Positions 23,559 to 27,841 of a stretch of 27,841 nucleotides of DNA are shown here, piece by piece. Source of the stretch: an uncultured Rickettsiales bacterium (lineage in GTDB: Bacteria; Pseudomonadota; Alphaproteobacteria; UBA8366). Where the stretch lies: positions 1 to 27,841 of the forward strand of contig CAJWTF010000037.1 in the NCBI GenBank assembly GCA_913046825.1, in the 5' to 3' direction. The position numbers and the translations under genes were made by a program. The notes beneath the pieces are model-generated. The model had not been told where the DNA came from. It saw only the letters and a program-made list of their open reading frames with translations, and searched no databases. Within the stretch, counting starts at the first letter, position 1; every line of letters starts with the position of its first letter.

Positions 23559-24634
23559 GGCAAACATGCCAACACGCAGGCCGCCGCGAAGACGAGCTGT
23601 ATGAGGGCGAACAGCACCGCACGTTTGACGAATTCGCCGATAGGCTCGAGCACCAGGGCGTGCTCCATCATGTTGATGACGATAAACAGGCAGCCGAAAA
23701 ACGCAAGCAGGCCACAATCGTTGGCTTGGTAAAAACGATCCGCCGTCGCCTTTTAGCAGCTCAGCATGATGGCAGCGAGGGCGAGATAGCCGAGGCCAAG
23801 TTGGCGAATATAGGGTGTGATGGATGGCGTGGCCATCTCTAGGATGAACAGGCCAGTCATGATAGTGCCAAACCAGAGGAGTTTTTGTGATCCAAGACTG
23901 TCGTTCTCGTCGAACCCGGCGACCTTGTCTTGTGCGTCAGCTTTCTCGCTCTCGGTCGCCAATCGTTCAATGCCGAAGATTTTGCCGCCCATCCAAATTG
24001 TGATGGTTGTCGCCAAAATCACCTAAGGGCTCGCCTTCAGGAAAAATTTAACGGAACTGATGACCGCTGCATTTCCGACGATAATGTTCGGAACAGAGGA
24101 GATCAGCGTTAGCAGACCGCCAACATTTGTGAGCAATCCTTCGATTAGGAGAAACCCCAATAGTTTGTTCGTTCGCCCACGCTTCTCTAGCGATACACCC
24201 GAGAGCGTTCAAACAATGATCATTGCCGTCACATTGTTCGGGACGACTGAGAAGACGATTGTCTTCAACCCGTAAAAGATCAGTAGTATCAATGGATCAC
24301 CGCGCGACGCCCTCGTCCGCTTGATGGCAATCCAGGTAAAGAGACCCAATTTACTGGTGACGTCGACGAAGATCGAAGAGCCCAGGATAATTGTGATGAC
24401 TTCCCAATCGACACCTGGAATATAGATCGGCAGGTTAACCGTATGTCCCATAATTGTGACCGGATCGCGATGGACCAGACCGAAGGGGGAAGCGAGAAAA
24501 AGTGCTAATACAGCTGCATTTCAGGCAATGATAGATTTTTTCGCGTGCAGTTTTTCCATAAGTGCCAGGCACAAAACCATGGCAACGAGCAAAGCAACTA
24601 AAGGAAGAGTAATGAAGCCGGAGACATGATGCAT
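23555..24634 (-). pseudogene. SLC13/ArsB-type anion permease interrupted by four in-frame stop codons
   Basis: One frame can be followed for 359 codons from ATG 24634 to TAA 23555 with clear permease protein sequence throughout: DWEVITIILGSSIFVDVTSK, NNVTAMIIV, LLIEGLLTNVGGLLTLISS, NIIVGNAAV, LLAFFGCLFIVINMMEHA. It is interrupted by TGA at 24523-24521, TGA at 24211-24209, TAG at 24025-24023 and TAA at 23755-23753, with no indel. The DVTSK, NNVTA and GGLLTLISSVPN motifs are those of SLC13/ArsB/NhaD-like anion or sodium transporters. The C-terminal helices of the family appear absent, so the gene is also probably truncated where it meets the amidase. The broken Usp-like gene ends seven bases upstream. 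Neither TGA stands at an expected Cys position, so selenocysteine is not a good explanation. Confidence 0.85.
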
Positions 24635-24641
24635 GATGATC

Positions 24642-25100
24642 TTAGAGCATCAGGAGTGGGATTTTGCGGAGTTCGACCGCGAGGGGAAAGGCGAGACCCG
24701 CATGGCTAGTTGATCTTCATCCTTGGTGCGCATGAGGAGTAAGTCGACCTCATGCTCGTCAATCAAACTGCTGTATTCATCGAACCGGTGTCCCATATCC
24801 ACAATTTCTTCGATTTTGATGGCTGCCTCGGCGGCTTCGGTCGCTGCCCGGCAAGATTTCAAGTAGTCATGGGACTCCTTCAACAATCGGCTTTCAAGGC
24901 CTTCCCCGGCGGTCTCTGTATCAATTTGCGTTAGCTTCGAGATCCCTGTCATATAGCGCTCGAACCGGGCTTCCGCTTCGATGTGGCCGCACCCGGTGCC
25001 AAGTCGATGATCTCCAACGTTTTGTCGATCCGAACGGGCTTATAGACGAATACTTCCTTCGAGGCGGCGCAGAAGGTAGTTTTGAACTGATCGAGCCTGG
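24642..25100 (-). pseudogene. Universal stress protein-like gene with frameshifts
   Basis: Three frames are needed to follow one protein. The first reads FKTTFCAASKEVFVYKPVRI then DKTLEIIDLAPGAA (about 25085-24985). The second, joined by a shift near 24975, reads EARFERYMTGISKLTQ and continues through IEEIVDMGHRFDEYSSLIDE and DLLLMRTKDEDQLAM. The third, joined near 24695, gives GLAFPLAVELRKIPLLML and stops at TAA 24644. The EHEVDLLLMRTKDE and RKIPLLML segments are typical of the C-terminal nucleotide-binding part of UspA-like proteins. No good start codon is visible. Usp genes often precede permease genes, and here the broken permease follows after seven bases, so the pair looks like a dead operon. 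Confidence 0.75.
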
Positions 25101-25937
25101 TTATTTGGGTGTATCACCCTCCATCGTGACGCGATGCATCACCCGGCGCTGACCATGATAGTCGTTCAGCGGATAGTGCAGAGCGCACCGGTTATCCCAG
25201 ATGGCGATGGAGCCGGGCGCCCATTGGAAACGGCAGGTGAACTCTGGCCGAATTTGGTGCTCGAAGAGGTATTCCAGAATCGGGGCACTTTCTTCCGGTG
25301 TTGCTCCTTCGAAGCAGACCGTATGGCCACGGTTGACATAGAGTGCTTGGCGGCCTGTTTCGGGATGAGTGCGAAGGGCCGGATGGGTAGATTCTGTTTG
25401 GACGTCGGAGGCATCTTTGGGATTTTCGTCGACACTTTTCTGTCGGCCAGCCGCCGCGTCGCCCTTTCGCGACGAATTCACGGCTTTGCGCCCGTCTAGC
25501 ATGGCTTTCATGGGATCAGAAAGAGTTTCGTAGGCAAGATATAAATTAGCGAACATCGTATCGCCGCCGTTTTTGGGAACTTCCTTAGCATAGAGGACGG
25601 ACCCCATCGGCGGTTTCGCCAGATAGGCGGTGTCTGTGTGCCAGACACCGCCGAAGTTTAATTCATCCTCGGGCTCTTTTCGGACCTCTATGACTGCGGG
25701 GTGATCAGGTAGGCCTTTGAGGAACGGGTAATATCCGATCGGTGCGAAGCGGGCGGAAAAGGCGACTTGTTGGTCCGGCGTGATGGTCTGGTCCCGAAAG
25801 AAGATGACAAGGTTTTCCATAAACGCATGGTGGATTTCGGCGAATATTTCCTCGTCTAGTCGTGCTAGATCGACGCCGTGAATTTCCGCCCCAAGGGCGC
25901 CGGAAATCGGTTTTACTTGGATATGTTTGTAGTCCAT
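25101..25937 (-). CDS. TauD/TfdA-family Fe(II)/2-oxoglutarate dioxygenase
   Basis: A 278-residue TauD-type oxygenase. Iron ligands are His100 and Asp102 (in GVWHTDTAY) and His254 (in DNRCALHYPLNDY); the 2-oxoglutarate carboxylate would bind Arg265 or Arg269 in QRRVMHRVT. The N-terminal ISGALGAEIHGVDL and FFRDQTITPDQQ are characteristic of the family. TauD itself releases sulfite from taurine; relatives attack sulfonates, aryloxyalkanoates and other acids, and no tauABC is present, so substrate is open. An insertion near residues 150-185 is rich in charged residues and looks flexible. It follows the racemase-family gene by 34 bp on the same strand and appears intact although its downstream neighbours are broken. 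Confidence 0.88.
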   Translation of the reverse strand: MDYKHIQVKPISGALGAEIHGVDLARLDEEIFAEIHHAFMENLVIFFRDQTITPDQQVAFSARFAPIGYYPFLKGLPDHPAVIEVRKEPEDELNFGGVWHTDTAYLAKPPMGSVLYAKEVPKNGGDTMFANLYLAYETLSDPMKAMLDGRKAVNSSRKGDAAAGRQKSVDENPKDASDVQTESTHPALRTHPETGRQALYVNRGHTVCFEGATPEESAPILEYLFEHQIRPEFTCRFQWAPGSIAIWDNRCALHYPLNDYHGQRRVMHRVTMEGDTPK

Positions 25938-25971
25938 TCACGCACCTATTTGGTTTTGTCGTTTTTCGCAA

Positions 25972-26721
25972 TCACGGCGAAGGTCGTGTTAAGTATGTTG
26001 TCAGAGCGGATGACAAACCGGTTGTTGGTTTCGGTTCGGGACGCGAGAAACTGCCTTGCGTCGGCGCTATTGGATCTACGCGTGCCAAGGTTTCCGCGAG
26101 CTGCACCGCGCAGGTGACGCCATCGAGAAGTGGCACGGGTATCTCATCCCGGATTTCACGGGCGAGGCCCGCTGTTGGTCCGCCACCGAGTATGACTACT
26201 TCCGCGCGGTCCTCCGCAACAGCTTTCAGGCATTCCTCGCGCAGTGGTTCCCTTAGGTCTCGCGCGACATTCGAGATGTCACGAACCGGGCTTTGGACAA
26301 CACGCAATCCGACAAGTCGGTCAGCCAATCCAGCGGCCTCCGCCGGCTCGCCATACCAATCGCGAAGACGCGGTGTCAGACAAACGATAACGATCCGGTG
26401 GCCTAATGTATAGGCCGTATGCAGTGCCGCCTCGGACAAGCCGACGACGGGAATGTTGAGCATTTCCTTTGCGGCCGCGAGTCCTGGATCACCGAAGGCG
26501 GAGATAATCGCCGCATCATGGCCTTGTGCTCGTTCCGCTAACACGTCGAGAAGTGCGTGGGAAGCGATAGCGGCTTCGACTCTCGTTTCGATATGTTGCG
26601 TGCCGAAAGCGGCAGTTACGGCCTCGATTTTAACACCCGGCGACGCGCTGCGTCGCGCTTCGGCCGCCATCATCTCGGTAACGGCTTCAGTGATATTCGG
26701 ATTAACGAGCAAAATTTTCAT
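25972..26721 (-). CDS. Asp/Glu/hydantoin racemase-family protein lacking the usual catalytic cysteines
   Basis: A 249-residue protein starting MKILLVNPNITEAVTEMM, the normal beginning of hydantoin/allantoin racemases. The body matches the family: SAFGDPGLAAAKE, PVVGLSEAALHTAYTLG and VVILGGGPTAGLA. However, the two catalytic Cys of racemases, expected at the ACFGDPG and LGCA sites, are replaced by Ala75 and by Gly in the GGGP loop (179-181). Racemization by the two-cysteine mechanism is therefore unlikely; some family members have this pattern and unknown activity. The ATG at 26721 is chosen; the frame upstream belongs to a broken receiver gene. It precedes TauD by 34 bp. The last 30 residues are Pro/Ser/Thr-rich and look disordered. 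Confidence 0.82.
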   Translation of the reverse strand: MKILLVNPNITEAVTEMMAAEARRSASPGVKIEAVTAAFGTQHIETRVEAAIASHALLDVLAERAQGHDAAIISAFGDPGLAAAKEMLNIPVVGLSEAALHTAYTLGHRIVIVCLTPRLRDWYGEPAEAAGLADRLVGLRVVQSPVRDISNVARDLREPLREECLKAVAEDRAEVVILGGGPTAGLAREIRDEIPVPLLDGVTCAVQLAETLARVDPIAPTQGSFSRPEPKPTTGLSSALTTYLTRPSP

Positions 26722-26759
26722 GAGCACGCCGCAGGTTTGTATACGGCGTCTACGATAGG

Positions 26760-27611
26760 TGGGAGTGGCCCTACCCTCAACGTTATAGTGTATGGGATTT
26801 CCGCGTGATTCTGGCTCTTTGAGACGCTGGAAAGTCCAATTTCCTGTGCGGCATCGGCCAATTTGGCGGCAAAACGGGAGTCGTTGTGAATGGCTCGGCT
26901 GTGTGGGGGGGGAGTTCGTCGGACATTCCCTCGACCGCATGCTGGTCAATAAGACGACCGGTGTTTCGGACATCGCGTCGACCCCACGTAACGCCTTCGC
27001 CAGTTCCAGTCCGCTAAGATTATCGAATTCCAACGACGTGATGACCAAGTTCGGCTTCAAAGACACATTCAATCTAAATGCGTCGAGCGGATGATCCGTC
27101 TAGGCCAATTCGAAGCCGTTGTTTGATAGATCGGTGGTAACCAGCTTACGTTGCACGCCCTTTGTCATGACGAGCAACGCATCAACGTTCTCTTCTGTTT
27201 TCGAGGATGTCTGCGCTGGTCCGCTGGACGGCAGAGACTCCAAAATGCCACTTAGCCGCTCCGCAGAAATCTCGTCTCCGTCCTCAAGAATATTCCGAAT
27301 TTGATCAATATATTTTTGCACGTCCAACAGGTTCTCGCTCGTGAGTTGCTTGTTGGTTTCAATATAATATTCCAGCTGATGTGCAATGAGGCTGACCGAA
27401 TCGAAACCGTACGTACCGGTGGACCCTTTCAAGCTGTGGATGTCGCGTTGAAATTCGATGTAATCCGCGCCGCGATCGTCTTCTTCGCCACGATAACGTT
27501 TGTCGATAATGCGGTCGATTTTATCGAGCTTTTCGGCGCTTGTATCGAGCAATTCTTGCTTCAGGCGTTCTAACGCATCTGGGATGTCAATTTCGGAGAT
27601 ATTTGAGGTCT
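26760..27611 (-). pseudogene. Hpt-receiver two-domain signalling protein, broken by an amber stop and a frameshift
   Basis: The N-terminal part (about 27600-27190) is a histidine phosphotransfer domain, with IHSLKGSTGTYGFDS containing the phospho-His and SLIAHQLEYYIE after it. A receiver domain follows, starting DALLVMTKGVQRKLVTTDLSNNGFELA. The frame stops at TAG 27102-27100 and resumes directly, in the same frame, with DAFRLNVSLKPNLVITSLEF then DNLSGLELAKALRG and TPVVLLTS. Near a run of eight G on the plus strand (26905-26912) the frame shifts, and the rest (NDSRFAAKLADAAQEIGL) is in another frame. No ATG precedes the Hpt domain; the frame is closed by TAG at 27612, so the start may also be lost. 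Confidence in the broken state depends on sequence accuracy at the homopolymer. Confidence 0.75.
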
Positions 27612-27671
27612 ATCGGGCTGTAAATGATTGAATTAAGAGGTTAGCATTGCAGGGTATTTCCCGAGTGATCG

Positions 27672-27841
27672 TTAACGTCCTATCCAAATTGCGGCGCGTT
27701 TTTCATTAAATGCGCGCCTCGCTTCCTTGCTGTCTTCGGATGCGAATGCACCGGACGTGGCTTCCAGAGCGCGCCGCGGCACATCTTTGAAATCCATGTT
27801 TTCCATCTCGTAGATCAAGTCTCTTGTAATTTTTAAGGCGA
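27672..27841 (-). CDS. Enoyl-CoA hydratase/isomerase family protein, C-terminal end only
   Basis: The frame enters from the right edge and ends at TAA 27674-27672. The 55 visible residues (ending GAFASEDSKEARRAFNEKRAAIW, with DVPRRALEATS before) match the C-terminus of crotonase-fold enzymes, where SEDxxEGxxAFxEKRxPxW is the characteristic ending. The catalytic part lies outside the window, so function cannot be specified beyond the family. The 60 bp between its stop and the start of the broken Hpt-receiver frame show no gene. Confidence 0.78.
   Translation of the reverse strand, partial: ALKITRDLIYEMENMDFKDVPRRALEATSGAFASEDSKEARRAFNEKRAAIWIGR

Noticed and set aside
23555..24634. Reading the two TGA codons in the permease as selenocysteine
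   Set aside because: Neither is at a redox or expected Cys position, no nearby hairpin is evident, and TAG and TAA stops also interrupt the frame.

Overview
The window looks like an alphaproteobacterial chromosome segment. It has moderate-to-high GC, tightly packed genes on both strands, and families common in marine Rhodospirillales-like bacteria (a SelD fused to an FAD oxidoreductase, EamA and DHA2 exporters, TauD, amidase, Hpt-receiver proteins). No rRNA, tRNA, IS element, phage gene or CRISPR array was seen. The taxonomic call is an inference from gene content only.

Layout. 1-3.9 kb: the 5' part of a MetX-like hydrolase, an isochorismatase-family amidohydrolase, purC, and a class V (NifS-like) aminotransferase on the minus strand. 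4.0-12.3 kb: on the plus strand a phnCDE-type ABC importer, a large FAD-oxidoreductase/SelD fusion, an EgtB-like sulfoxide synthase homologue and egtD; a TIGR04348-like glycosyltransferase lies on the opposite strand between SelD and the EgtB homologue. This gene set matches the selenoneine pathway (SenC, SenB, SenA plus EgtD). 12.3-15.8 kb: a minus-strand group of a hydroxyacid dehydrogenase, a D-glutamate cyclase-like protein, a peroxiredoxin and an alpha/beta hydrolase. The peroxiredoxin has an in-frame TGA exactly where the peroxidatic Cys is expected, followed by a small hairpin fitting a bacterial SECIS element, so it is probably a selenoprotein. 15.9-23.6 kb: an EamA exporter, a stand-alone receiver protein, an unrecognised protein, a large alpha/beta hydrolase-domain protein, a DHA2 exporter and an amidase. 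23.6-27.6 kb: a decaying stretch with a permease broken by four in-frame stops, a frameshifted Usp-like gene and a broken Hpt-receiver gene, mixed with an intact TauD dioxygenase and a racemase-family protein lacking the usual cysteines. The right edge holds the C-terminus of an enoyl-CoA hydratase.

How it fits together. SelD/SenC would make selenophosphate. SenB would convert it to a selenosugar, EgtD would make hercynine from histidine, and SenA would join the two toward selenoneine. The same selenophosphate could feed selenocysteine insertion into the nearby peroxiredoxin. The 4-14 kb region can therefore be read as a selenium island with a small-molecule arm and a protein arm. The PhnCDE importer immediately upstream of SelD may supply an oxyanion to it, which is untested. 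SelA, SelB and tRNA-Sec are not in the window and must be elsewhere if the selenoprotein call is right.
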